Origin: Phascolomyces articulosus
Lineage: Eukaryota; Mucoromycota; Mucoromycetes; Mucorales; Lichtheimiaceae
Assembly: GCA_025677815.1 (NCBI GenBank)
Contig: JAIXMP010000017.1
Location: 1-64,000, forward strand
Direction of reading: 5' to 3'
Length of the DNA: 64,000 nucleotides
Shown: in pieces, positions 11,370-22,396 of the stretch
Numbering within the stretch: the stretch's first letter is position 1
Layout of the letters: every line of letters starts with the position of its first letter
Notes under the pieces: model-generated
What the model saw: only the letters and a program-made list of their open reading frames with translations
What the model was told of the DNA's origin: nothing
Databases searched by the model: none
Position numbers and translations under genes: made by a program

Positions 11370-13283
11370 ATGTTCTTTTTCGATTTGGTCTTATTGGCCT
11401 TTTTGACTTTACTAGCCATTCATCCAAACTTTTTCTCCAAAATTGGGAATAACAATAACAACTCACATGGCAATAAAAACCATCATCAACATCCACGACT
11501 TGTTCAAGCCGTTGCCATGGTATTATTAGCCCTTCGCGTCATTGTTTTTGTTACTGTGACAACCATTGTTGCTATTCTTAATAGTGACGCGTCTGCTTTA
11601 CTCTCTTCTTTTACATCAAAAACAACAACATCACCAACACCATCCCAACATGCGGCTCTAGACAATAAGAATGGTAGTAATCCTACTGTGTCGCCAAATA
11701 ATATGCAGAAGCAAAATCAACAACAACAGAACAGCACGCAGGGGCCCGCATCGCTTCCTGCAGCTTCATCATCTTCATCTTTATCGTTGACAAAAACAAA
11801 GCCAGATATTCTAATTGACACTATTCCAACGACCACTGTTATGGAAACAAAGACGACGACTCAGGTTGCAGCACCAGTTCCAAATCCAACCATTGAATCG
11901 AAAAATACAACAAAGGGGGATGAGCGATTTTCGATTCAAAACCAATTACCACAGGAACAAGAAGAAAAGAAAGAATCCTTGGTTGATATTGTAGAAGATG
12001 CAAAGGTTCGAGCAGTACCACAAGAAAAAATACAAGTGGCTGCTGAAGTAGCTGAAACACCAGTCTTTCCCACTCCAATTGAAAAAGAAACTGATATAAA
12101 GCCCATCATCACGACGGCAACAGCAACAACAGAAACAGTAATAAAAGCAGCAAAAGTAGGAGATGATGATTTTACTACTACTACAATGACGATGTCATCC
12201 ATCATCAACAAAGAAACATCACCACAGCCATCTATCCAGAACGATAAGAAAGAAGACAACAATGACGACGACAATACTGTTGATAAGGAAGTGCCACCTC
12301 CTTCTCCTCCTCAAGAAGAATTAGCCGAAAAAGAAACAACAGCAGCCTCACCTTTTGTTCTTGTTGAAAAGAACAATGACGACCGTACCAAGACAGAATC
12401 GACTCAATGTGCATCTGTTCACAGTAAAAATAGTAGTCAAATGGATAGTGGTGAAGAAAATGGTTCTGATGATACTGCCCTTACATCAGATGGTAGTGAA
12501 ACTTCTCTTCAGCCTCCTACTACTCCATCAGAAGAAGTATCTGCTGGCGAAGAAAAACAAAAGCAACAGCCACAAGCGACGATTGTAGCGGAGGAGAAGG
12601 TAGAACGAAAGGTAATACGCGAGGAATCAACGCAACCACAGCCACAACAACAACAATTGAAGAAACAACCATCTGTAACGACTTTAGAAGATACTAGTGC
12701 TCCTGCAACCATTGCTTCCTCTGTTCATTCTGCTAGCACCACATCTCAAAGCACTAGTTTATTAGCTCGTATGGCAGGAAAAGCCAAATTCAAACATAAT
12801 GATCATTCTGTTGAACCGCGTTCAAGTGAAAGCACTCAATCACGTAAAAGTGGCATTTTACCTATTCGTACCTCCAGTTTACGATTGGGTAGACGAAGTA
12901 ATAATAATATCCGCCAAGAAAACAAAACAGATGATGATGGTGCTAATAATAATAATAATAATAATAATATGAAAGGATCTGCTGCTCCAACTGTGCATAA
13001 AACTTTGAGCATGCGACTACCAAAAGCAGCAAGCAACATATTCAATAATAATAACAATCATCACGAAACAAATAACAAAGCAAAATCTACCACATCAACG
13101 TCACGTCAATTTTTCACATTAGGTAGACGGAGCAAAGTACCCGAGCCACCAAATAAAAAAGAACAACATCAAACACCACCTACATCAAAAACAGATCAAC
13201 CAGATGACTCGAATGGTTCATCATCTTTGAGAAAAACACGTTTATTGAAATCACGTAAACGTATCTCTACCCTTTTCCAATAA
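11370..13283 (+). CDS. Unknown membrane-anchored, largely disordered protein
   Basis: A single uninterrupted exon codes 637 residues. I do not recognise the family. The N-terminus has two hydrophobic segments: about residues 1-20 (FFFDLVLLAFLTLLAIHP) and about 48-72 (AVAMVLLALRVIVFVTV), so it is probably a hairpin or signal-anchored membrane protein. The rest is rich in Thr, Ser, Gln, Glu, Lys and Pro, with homopolymer-like Asn and Gln runs, and is predicted by eye to be disordered. The C-terminal quarter turns basic and carries a repeated pattern (SSLRLGRRS, FFTLGRRSK) and the end RLLKSRKRISTLFQ, which could be phosphosite or membrane-binding motifs. The absence of introns contrasts with most neighbours. 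Coding status rests on the long open frame and a structured start and end; function is unknown. Confidence 0.72.
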   Translation: MFFFDLVLLAFLTLLAIHPNFFSKIGNNNNNSHGNKNHHQHPRLVQAVAMVLLALRVIVFVTVTTIVAILNSDASALLSSFTSKTTTSPTPSQHAALDNKNGSNPTVSPNNMQKQNQQQQNSTQGPASLPAASSSSSLSLTKTKPDILIDTIPTTTVMETKTTTQVAAPVPNPTIESKNTTKGDERFSIQNQLPQEQEEKKESLVDIVEDAKVRAVPQEKIQVAAEVAETPVFPTPIEKETDIKPIITTATATTETVIKAAKVGDDDFTTTTMTMSSIINKETSPQPSIQNDKKEDNNDDDNTVDKEVPPPSPPQEELAEKETTAASPFVLVEKNNDDRTKTESTQCASVHSKNSSQMDSGEENGSDDTALTSDGSETSLQPPTTPSEEVSAGEEKQKQQPQATIVAEEKVERKVIREESTQPQPQQQQLKKQPSVTTLEDTSAPATIASSVHSASTTSQSTSLLARMAGKAKFKHNDHSVEPRSSESTQSRKSGILPIRTSSLRLGRRSNNNIRQENKTDDDGANNNNNNNNMKGSAAPTVHKTLSMRLPKAASNIFNNNNNHHETNNKAKSTTSTSRQFFTLGRRSKVPEPPNKKEQHQTPPTSKTDQPDDSNGSSSLRKTRLLKSRKRISTLFQ

Positions 13284-13992
13284 AACATCTCACCCATTTT
13301 TTTCATATTTTGTATACCAAAACATACACGTACCATTCACAAGAATTCACGCACACACATTATTATACACACAAACAAACAATAATTGTTTTCTCTCTCT
13401 CTTATCTTTCTATTTTTCATATGTTACTATAATTATTCTTATTCTTTTATTATAATCTCTATCACATTCATCTATCTATTTTTTTTTTGTTTCCCAAAGA
13501 ATAACGCATAAGAATTACATCATGCGTGTGTAAATATAAATATATTATTGCTATTTAATATTAAAACATATGATCCATTATTTTTTTGTTTTAGTTTTTC
13601 ATGATCAGCAAAAAAATAGTATTTGACTCATCTACCTCACTCTTCCCCCCCCCAAAAAAAAGAGGTACAATCATGTTCTCCTCATCAATTAAATATAGTT
13701 TATTATAATTTGATCAACGTACAGTTTTTTTTTCTTTCGGGAAAATAAAATGATGTCGTACATGGCAACTACCCTAAAGGTTGACTCATGTTTATTGGAC
13801 TTTATTAATGGTATATTTATATGTCACTATACTGACAATTTTTTAATTACATATTCTTGTATAGTGATAAGACAATTTTTTTCTTTTTTTGAAGGGTTCT
13901 TGATGGGTGGTAGTAATGGATATAAAATAAATCTTTATGAAGAAAAAAAATGGTATATAGGACTGGTGGTTATAATATTACAAAAAAAAATA
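13284..13992. other. Intergenic region between two convergent genes
   Basis: Lies between the ends of the membrane-anchored protein gene (+) and the F-box gene (-). It is AT-rich with several AATAAA-like sites and a C-run then A-run near 13646-13662. A short plus-strand frame at 13750-14016 overlaps the F-box 3' end and has no recognisable content. Confidence 0.4.
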
Positions 13993-15756
13993 TCACCATA
14001 TTTCCTTTCTAAGTGACCAATAATCGTAATGATTTTTTAGTGCAAGATAGTCTCGATTTGCGGAATCACGCCGATCGTACAACATGAGTGCTTCAAGGTG
14101 CTGCAGTTTGTCTTGTCCTAAAAGATATTGGTCTATTTCGGTTTCTGTGGCCGGTTCTGTACTTGCAATATATAATACACGTAAAGCAGGGTATAATGAG
14201 GGCAGATTTTGTAATAATAAAATAGATACACGTAATCGTAAAATAAGGATTTGTAAATTTGGATTAGGCCATTGTAAAAGAACTTGTTCTACAATGGCTG
14301 AGGGTTGGATACTCAGTTCCAAGTAGACTAAAGTCGATGTCAATGAATGGAGTGTCCGTTGCAAACAGTCTAAACTAAAATGGCTGCCGTCACCACTACC
14401 AGTATTACTCATCCTATTCGTATTACCACCGCTGTCGTTGTTATCCATAGTAGCCGTATCGTTGTTGGCATTGGTACTATTGATATGACTACCTGTACCA
14501 TTACTTCGGGTAACCAAAGATAATCTTTTTAATCGAGGACAATTGGTACTCAGTGTATCCAGGACCGTATCAGATATATTGTAAGGTGCAATGAAGGAAA
14601 CAAGGCGATCTGAGCACTGTTCAACAATGCGTTGAATTGAAGGGATAATCATGTATTTGAATTCCAAACGTTGCATAAACTGATACCGTGGAAAATGTAC
14701 AAGCGACATGCCGTCATTGTCATCTCGTCCATGATGAATATCCCCAATATTCTCCTGTCCTCCTTCTTCCTCTTGTTGTCGATGTTGTTGATAATGATGA
14801 TCATGAATCAATTTACACCGATGCAATTCCAGGGCCGTCAGGTGTTTTTGGGTCATCAAATGACCTAATAATGGCGGGTGTAATTGGCAACGCACGAGCC
14901 TAACTGACCGTAAATGTTTGTTACACTGAATAAGCTGCGAGATATGTTCCGGATGCATTCCGTCCAAAGAAACATGTTCTAATCCATTCATCAAATCAAT
15001 TGTTTGACGATCCAACCATTGTCCAGCTTTGAGTGATTTGAGAGAGGTCAATAGTGCTGCGGGTCTATATCGAAAGAAGAAATGAGGAATACCGAAAATG
15101 TTGAGTGTATGTAATTGATGAGGTACGGCTTCTTGAAGACATCTTGCATCGATGGAGGTGGCCATGGATAAATAAAGAAATCGAATTTTTTTACATTTGG
15201 ACAAGGCGCGTTTGACGGCATTCGTTGTGACTTTATGACAGTTATATAGGTTGAGTGTTTCGAGATTGGGGCAATCAAGTGCCAAGTCGTAGAAAAGGGC
15301 GTCTGTGATATCTTTACCACTATAAGGGACGGAAAGATCTAGTTCACGTACATATTGTCCATAGTTTTCAGTTGAGTAAAACCCATTGTTACCACCACCA
15401 CCACTATTATTGCTGTTGACAGCAAGGTTGACTTGATAATGGCTACATGTGTCTGCTCCGCCAGACATGGTTAATTGTGGTTGTTGTTGATGGTTTTCTT
15501 GATCACTTGAATGCTTTTGTCGTTCTCGCTGTTGTAACTGCTGTTGTTGTCTTTGTCGTCTTCGTCGCGTTTCATTAAACAAGTTACGGTATTCATATTG
15601 TTCACGTAGACTGTGAATGCAGAGGGTTCGATAGAGTTGAGCTGAAATAACATTGTGCCAATGACGATTGACCGTAAGTAAACGTATAATATGGGCGCGT
15701 GGAAGATAGCTAATGATAAGAATAATGACTTCTGTAGGTAATGTAGGTATTGACAT
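13993..15756 (-). CDS. F-box protein with leucine-rich repeats
   Basis: A single exon of 587 residues. The N-terminal F-box (about residues 1-45) starts TLPTEVIILIISYLPRAHII and continues with NRHWHNVISAQLYRTL; by family knowledge it binds Skp1 and makes the protein a substrate receptor of an SCF ubiquitin ligase. The rest has irregular leucine-rich repeats, for example LDCPNLETLNLYNCHKVT, KIRFLYLSMA and NCPRLKRLSLVTR, which form the likely substrate-binding surface. Low-complexity inserts (Gln/Arg at about 75-100, Asn/Ser/Gly near 450) interrupt them. The frame is open 168 bases further upstream, but that part is poly-Lys/Phe from A/T tracts; the ATG at 15756, directly before the F-box, is the better start. 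Target substrates are unknown. Confidence 0.85.
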   Translation of the reverse strand: MSIPTLPTEVIILIISYLPRAHIIRLLTVNRHWHNVISAQLYRTLCIHSLREQYEYRNLFNETRRRRQRQQQQLQQRERQKHSSDQENHQQQPQLTMSGGADTCSHYQVNLAVNSNNSGGGGNNGFYSTENYGQYVRELDLSVPYSGKDITDALFYDLALDCPNLETLNLYNCHKVTTNAVKRALSKCKKIRFLYLSMATSIDARCLQEAVPHQLHTLNIFGIPHFFFRYRPAALLTSLKSLKAGQWLDRQTIDLMNGLEHVSLDGMHPEHISQLIQCNKHLRSVRLVRCQLHPPLLGHLMTQKHLTALELHRCKLIHDHHYQQHRQQEEEGGQENIGDIHHGRDDNDGMSLVHFPRYQFMQRLEFKYMIIPSIQRIVEQCSDRLVSFIAPYNISDTVLDTLSTNCPRLKRLSLVTRSNGTGSHINSTNANNDTATMDNNDSGGNTNRMSNTGSGDGSHFSLDCLQRTLHSLTSTLVYLELSIQPSAIVEQVLLQWPNPNLQILILRLRVSILLLQNLPSLYPALRVLYIASTEPATETEIDQYLLGQDKLQHLEALMLYDRRDSANRDYLALKNHYDYWSLRKEIW

Positions 15757-16983
15757 GATCTTTTTTTTTTCCTCAATGCCCAGGCCTCTCTTAAAAAAAA
15801 ATTCACCTATGTGTTGTAGCTTTTTTTTTTTTTTTTTTAGACAAACAGTATCGAGCAAAAATTCTTTTGTTGCGCAGGAAATACCAAAAACCTGTATCCC
15901 AATTTTTTTTTTGTGTTCCCTCATGAAAAACCTGCATAATATTCATGTTTTTAGTGTAATGCTCTTTGCTACAGACATTCACTATAAAAAAACCGAAACT
16001 TATTATAATCAAGATATATACTATATATATGAGAGAAGGTAATCAATTTTTTTTTTTTTACTATTTCGACCTTCTATTTATACAAGAGTCGATTGGAATT
16101 ATTAATGATTGTAAGCTAGGTGATTTAATTTATTGATATGATTAATTGGATCAAGGTTCCTTTATGATATAGGATTAGTTATCCTATGATGATTTAACAA
16201 CCATTGTCTGAATCATAATTTCACCACCTATAGAACTATCACATTTATAATATTGTGTTTGATATGTCGTAATAGTTATAAGATTCAGCATGGACTGATT
16301 GAGCACCCAATCCGTTTTCAATCTATCTGATTTGGACTATCACAATACCAACAAAAGCAAGTTGATAGAAATGGGGTCAGATGTTAATATTAAATAAAAT
16401 ATTCATATATAATATATACTTGCATGCGTATAGTTTATCATGTATGATAGGAAATATGAATCATGATGAAGAGTTATTAGATTCGGAAGAAATAAAGTTT
16501 ACATCACTCGTCTGAGTATTATCAGGTAATGTTGGATAGTTACTTTACTCTACGATCCACCAAATTTATCTCTTTGTTTTTTTTAAAAATTAAATTACTC
16601 AAATGAAAAAAATATCGTATCGTTTCTCCTAAGATTTTTTAAGCTCAAACAGGGTTCGCCGGTGGATTTTTCGTCACACAAACAAATATATTTGATTACT
16701 GTGACAGGCTCCAATATAACCATAGTCCTTATTGTTCATCGTCATGTAAACAAAAAAAATAGATCCTCCGTATTGTTTGCTGTTATCTATGAACAACAAG
16801 TATACAATCGGTGAATATCATTTTTATTATTTATATGTAATGATAAGGAATACAGCATATATAAAAGAAGAACGTATCAACCTATTCATTTTTTATCATT
16901 ATTATTAATAACGCCATATACGCTGACACACACTTGCGCGAACCAACCAAAAAAAATAAAAATAAAATAAAATAAAAAAAACT
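15757..16983. other. Divergent intergenic region (F-box / aspartic protease)
   Basis: Separates the divergently transcribed F-box and protease genes. It contains A/T homopolymers near 15821-15839 and 16047-16060, and AT-rich unique sequence. No coding content is recognised. The protease-proximal end contains a good TATA element, listed separately. Confidence 0.4.
16858..16867 (+). promoter_or_regulatory. TATA box of the aspartic protease gene
   Basis: TATATAAAAG about 116 bases upstream of the protease ATG, followed by an AC-rich then A-rich leader. Spacing and sequence fit a strong inducible fungal promoter. It is inferred from sequence only. Confidence 0.55.
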
Positions 16984-18464
16984 ATGAAAATTTCATTGTA
17001 TTTATTAGCGGGACTAAGTCTCATGGGTATGAGCTTAGATGGAACAACTGCCGAGCAAGATAATAATGTCAAGTATGTATATTCATCGTTAGGACATGAA
17101 GGGGTTGGTTTTTTTTTTTATTAAAATAAACTAACAGTAAGTCAACTTTCATATATTATATAGCATTGAACTAGCACAAAAGACGGGTAAAGTGATGAAT
17201 ACACCAGCACGGCTTCAAAAAGCATTAGCAAAATATAATTTGAAAAGCCGAGTTTCTCCATCCAGATTAAATATGGTTGCATCCACTATTGACTTATCCA
17301 GTGTACATGTTGATGTTGAGGTAAAATAATACTTTGATTTATTGCATTATTATTATTTTTAAAAGAAATACTCATAAATATGTCGATGATTGCCTATGGA
17401 TAGTATGTTGGTACCATTGGTGTCGGTAATCCACCCCAATTATTCCAAATGGATTTTGATACTGGTAGTGCTGATATATGGATTCCCCATATTGGATGTG
17501 CTCATTGCGGCAAGCACCCCTTGTTTGATCCATCCGAATCATCCACTTTTATTCAAGATACCAATCAAACTTGGGGACTTCGTTATGGTGATGGATCGGG
17601 TGTGCAAGGAATTATTGGCCGTGATACTGTTCACTTAGGTGAACTTTCACATCCAAATCAAGTATTAGGTTTGGTACAAGGTGAATCTGTGGATTTGGCA
17701 ATGGACCCTGAATTGGATGGTATTTTTGGTTTGGCTTATGCACCATTAGCATTTACTGGACAAAAACAGTCGATTGTGGAAGGTATGCGTGATTCTGGTA
17801 TGATTCCTGCTGCCAAAGTAGGTGTTTATCTTGGTCGTGCTCGTGATGGTGGTAAAGGTGAATTGGTAAGTTGAACCATCGCTCTCCTTCGAATCGTTCT
17901 GAATATTTTTTTCTTTATTTTTAATAATGTTTTTTTTTTTTTGCTTTATTTTTACAGAGCTTCGGTAAAGCCAATCCAGATCATTATGAAGGCGAATTAG
18001 TGGATGTACCCGTTACCAAGAAAAAGTTTTGGCAAGTTTCATTAAATGGGTTGAAGGTGGATGGCGAAGAAACACTTTCAAAACCTATTGATGCTATTAT
18101 TGATACCGGTACTACTTTGATCATTTTACCCTCTGAACTTGCTGAATCCATCCATGCTACAATCCCTGGTTCCAAGTTTAGCAGTATGTATGGTTGGCGT
18201 ATGCCATGTGAACTTAAGGCAAGTGCAGCTGGTGAAACAAAAGTAGTATTTACTTTGGGTGAACACGAATTTGCTTTAAAGGCAAGTGAGTTGGTTCGCG
18301 AACGAGCTGCACCTTCGGATGATGGAGAAGAGAAATTATGTTATTCTGGTATTGCAGAAGCCAAGACACCCATGATTATCATGGGTGACACTTTCTTGCG
18401 AAGCTTTTATTCTGTGTATGACTTTGACCGAGATGTTGTGTCTTTTGCCCCGGCTAAACCATGA
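16984..18464 (+). CDS. Secreted pepsin-like aspartic protease (family A1)
   Basis: Four exons (16984-17072, 17164-17320, 17404-17865, 17958-18464) join into about 404 residues, the usual size of a fungal preproenzyme such as rhizopuspepsin. A signal peptide (about residues 1-22, ending near GTTAEQ) and a propeptide with AKYNLKSR come first. The two catalytic motifs are FDTGSADIW (Asp about 101) and AIIDTGTT (Asp about 285). The flap region RYGDGSG and a CAHC loop after the first motif are present. It is expected to be secreted and to cleave proteins at acid pH after activation by loss of the propeptide. The C-terminus is short (ends FAPAKP), with no GPI signal, so a free secreted enzyme is more likely than a yapsin. 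Confidence 0.94.
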
Positions 18465-20015
18465 ATGAAATTTTAATCAAATGTTTTTATATCTATTGGA
18501 TTTTACCACTTTTACTCTACTTCTCATCTCTATCCTCCCATATTACGTTCATTATTTTTAAATATAAATCTATCCATCTCTTAGTATTATAGTCGTATTT
18601 TTCAAATAATATATTATTCTTTTAAATGTTATAAATACAAACTATATTATAGTTGTATTGCATTATTCTTTTTATGAATTCGGATTCTTGAAATTAAAAT
18701 TGAAATGATATCATTACTCATAATAAAGGAGATGACTTCATTTTTGTAGCACTGAGGTTGGTTGTTAAAGAAACGCTAATTGTTATCATTACTGTTTATT
18801 GTCATCTGAAGCTGATGTAAATATTGTTCGTTGGATTCTTATCTCTGAATATGCCTACTTTTTTTTTATGATTGTAAATTGATGCTCCTGTTATATTTGT
18901 AATTTTTCACAAGCAACAAAAATATGTATGTTGTCATCATTCCAGAACATTCATTTCAGATCAATTAGTATATTATTTTTTTTGTTTATGATCGCCATAT
19001 ACCATAGTATCCTGTCAACACCACTATGCCTTTTTACAAAGCCTTCATATTCATAGTTAAGGATGCGCTTTTCCATCATCACATTTTATTACTAGTAATA
19101 AAATATGATGTTGTAACCTAAAAAACTACAGCAGCCATGTATTATGTGATGATGGGACTTTAATATGCTTATATCCTCCTCCATCGATAAAAAAAATAAC
19201 AATAGCAAGGAAGACAATCAATGAGTGCCTCCAACATATTATTATTATATAAAAGATAGTATATACTATCCCTTCTTCACAAAATTTATCGTGGGCTTAG
19301 GAACATGATATATAATTCTTGAAGCCTTTTATTTTCTTTTTCCCTCTCTTTATTTATATTGTATATATCAACAGCAGCAACATAGAATAATGGTAAGGTA
19401 GAATTGAGCATTGACAATAACAAAGAAGAAATTAATTCTGCATTAATACATTACAAGACGTCAAATAAGAGCATGATTTCTTATGATTAGAGGCGTAATA
19501 CACCTATTTCTTGTAAACTATGATATCCAAATATTTATCTGGGCAACTTGTTTATTATTAATATTATGTCTATATAACTAACCAAAAATGTGCACTGACG
19601 GTGGTGTTTCGGATTTTATCCCTGAATTATTTTTGGCTTGCTTAAATACATCATTTAACATACTCATGTCACGTGCTATTTACTAGAGTTGATATCTGTT
19701 CATTTATTATTAATATTTTTATTTTAAATAAATCAACTTGATCTATTAAATATTATTTGTTCCAAAATAACTTGTTGTTGACAGGAAAGAGATCATCTTC
19801 ATCGAGCGTATAATATATTTATCGATAAAGAAAAAAATGGACGGAATCGGAGAGGCCTCCATGTTTGGCGAAATTTTAATTGTATCAGCTGGTAGTAATG
19901 TTTTGATTTTTTTTTTCTTCGTGTCTCATGTACCATGCGTACACTATAAAAGTCAAAAAAAATACATTCAACATCTTCTTTCTCACACTTTCTTTTCTTT
20001 TTCTTAAGTTTTACC
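18465..20015. other. Intergenic region
   Basis: About 1.5 kb of AT-rich sequence. It contains a perfect 22-base palindrome at 19083-19104 (ATTTTATTAC and its complement around a TA centre) flanked by imperfectly mirrored CATCAT/ATGATG. The right end has a TATA element for the next gene. No coding frame of note. Confidence 0.4.
19944..19952 (+). promoter_or_regulatory. TATA box of the ML-domain gene
   Basis: CTATAAAAG sits about 64 bases upstream of the ATG at 20016, followed by a pyrimidine-rich leader (TTTCTTTTCTTTTTC). Position and context fit a core promoter. Inferred from sequence. Confidence 0.5.
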
Positions 20016-20835
20016 ATGATCAGACCCTGTCTTTATATTTCTCTTATTCTTTTCTTTATCACTCAAACAACTGCATGGTTACAACCTCAGTTTATCCGTC
20101 AACATAAATGGTCACCTTTTAAGACAGATTTGATCGAAGATTGCAGTAAGTTGCTATATATATTTGTTGATTGGTATCATTTTCTAGATCGATTGTTCAA
20201 ATATTCATACATATATTGTTGCTTCATTGATTTTTAGGTGATGACTCATATATTCTGGATATCCGAGATATTACTTTGACCCCATCTATTCCTGTCCCTG
20301 GAGAGGACCTCATTATTGAAGCAGAAGGAAAACTCAAAGAAACAGTGAAAGAGGGTGCTGCTGCTCTTGTCCATGTTAAACTTGGTGTTGTTACACTGCT
20401 TCGTAAGGAGTTTGACATTTGCCAAGAACTTGATAATAATGATACTCAATTGAAATGCCCTATTGAAAAGGGGTTGATTAAGGTAAATATATACAAGGTG
20501 TTTTCTTTTGTTAAAAAGAATTTGGATTATTCAAAGATGAATGTCAAACTCAAACACGGTCTGTTTTTATTGTAGATTACGCAAAAAGTCACGTTACCCA
20601 AAGAAATTCCAAAGGTTTCATCATCATCCTTCATTTTGCATACTTCTTTTTTAACAGAGTTTAAAACCAAACTAAAGTTATTGTTATATACATATGTATA
20701 TTATTTTAGGCACACTTTAAAGTCGCTGTTAACGCTTGGAATCATGATGATATGGATTTAGCATGCTTGAAGGTGGATGTTGATTTCCGTCATTCGCGTC
20801 ATGGTTTGAACAAGTATCGGTTCATTGGTTACTGA
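20016..20835 (+). CDS. NPC2-like ML-domain protein (PG/PI transfer protein family)
   Basis: Four exons (20016-20145, 20238-20482, 20576-20614, 20710-20835) join into about 179 residues, a usual size for this family. A signal peptide (residues 1 to about 21, ending TTAW) leads into the secreted or vacuolar ML (MD-2-related lipid-recognition) domain. Seen: LDIRDITLTPSIPVPGEDL, the beta-strand pattern VHVKLGVVTLL, and Cys residues in EDC, FDICQ, LKCP and LACLKVD that match family disulfide positions. The role is to bind and move sterols or phospholipids within the vacuole/lysosome system. Fungal relatives are named NPC2 or phosphatidylglycerol/phosphatidylinositol transfer protein; I cannot tell which lipid this one binds. 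Confidence 0.9.
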
Positions 20836-22396
20836 TGCTAGGTACAAGGAATATAAGAAGCTGTGTTTTTATTATTATTATTTATTTCTGATCATGCGGC
20901 TATTATTTTTTCTTTTTTATTCTCGCTGAATCAAAAAGCCTTTTTGTGACTTATTTGATTCATCCAACAGCAATTTGTATATCCCTTTTTTTCTCATCAA
21001 TAAAAACAAACTATTATGATTTTCTTATTATACTAGATCATGATCTTTAACCAGTTTTTAAACCAAAAAATATATAGCATGGAAGTTATAAACATCATGG
21101 TTTGTGCATATCCATATGGTATGTCAGAAGAGTTTAATTTGTTTTGCTGATTAAAAATCAAGTCGCTGCCGATTCCGAGGTAAAAAGATTCTCCAATAAC
21201 TTTATTATGATGTATTGTCTTTTCTTTGTAAATGTTATGGTAATTCAACTGAGATCAATAGTGAAATATCAAACTAGAGTCTGCATATAAACGAAATGTT
21301 TCAAAACACTAGTGCTTTTCTTAAACATCTAACTTTCCAAGTATCCAAAATTTTATTCCATTATCCAATAATTTATACTAGTAGATATCATTCACACATA
21401 TTTTTTGGTTTTTATATATATTATGTACTTTCTGATAAAGAAAAGATACTTGTTGCTGCTGGATTAGTAGATAAAACATTCTAGGATTGGTATATTTATA
21501 CATATATTTATAATACTGATATTTATTTAAAGCATGAACTACCCGAAACAAGGTAAAATGTAATAGTTTTCTACAAAAAGAAAACATGACTTGAAGAAAA
21601 ATAGAAAGAGATTTGTTGCGCATAAACAAATCAATACATAGTTAGGTAATGCAGTTGGTTAATCTGTAACATTACGATGTATGTAGTGCTATGTGATCAA
21701 GAAGAGGAACCACATAAAAAAATGTATAAGAGTGTTAATTTTGCTTGTATTAGAAGAGTTTTGTTCATTATCCAAGGAGCAACAATTTGTTTGATGGATG
21801 AAGAAGGGTGGAGGAAGTGATTTATGATCCAGCCTTGCTAAAAAATCACCCCAGACGCACCAAATTTGATGCGTAACTCAGAAGCTTGATGAGGTGAGGA
21901 GCCTGCGGCATTTGGTTTGCAGTCCTCTGTGGATGGCGTCGTGTGCATCGCAGAATTTTACTTATATGATATGATACGTCTTCACCCTTTTCAATTTCCC
22001 AAAGAAAAAATTGTCTTTCAATGCTGCGTACTATTTTTCCTCTATACTCTCACTTAATGATGGGCAAATACTTTTATAAACTAACAAAAAAGTATTTAAG
22101 TCCTTGATATATATCAGTAAAAATCATAACTGTCACAAGAAGCAAAAGAACAATTTAATAATTTATGTAGCATCATATACAAAAAAAAAGACAACCCCAT
22201 AATAAAAAGTATAAAAAGAATACAAGTAAAAATTGCATAATAAAAAGAACGGTATATAAAATGAAGAAGGAATAACATATAAAAAAGAATAACACTAAAA
22301 GAAGAATAACATATAAAAAAAAATAGCATAAAGCACACACAAACACATATACAAAAAGCAGAAATACATATATAATGCTAAATACTAAAAGTGCAG
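20836..22396. other. Intergenic region with a GC-richer patch
   Basis: AT-rich spacer. At about 21840-21960 the base composition rises and two small hairpins can be drawn (ACGCA...TGCGT and CTGC...GCAG), unlike the flanks. The segment 22100-22340, with its many A-rich ATAAAAA-type runs, gives a hydrophobic minus-strand frame that I regard as an artefact of composition. Confidence 0.35.

Noticed and set aside
11839..13057. Several antisense frames within the disordered-protein gene
   Set aside because: They mirror CAA/ACA/GAA-rich codons of the plus-strand gene and give Leu/Ser/Val-rich strings; they are shadows of the low-complexity coding sequence.
15757..15924. N-terminal extension of the F-box protein by 56 residues
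   Set aside because: The extra part is poly-Lys/Phe from A/T runs and lacks conservation-like features; the ATG at 15756 starts directly at the F-box.
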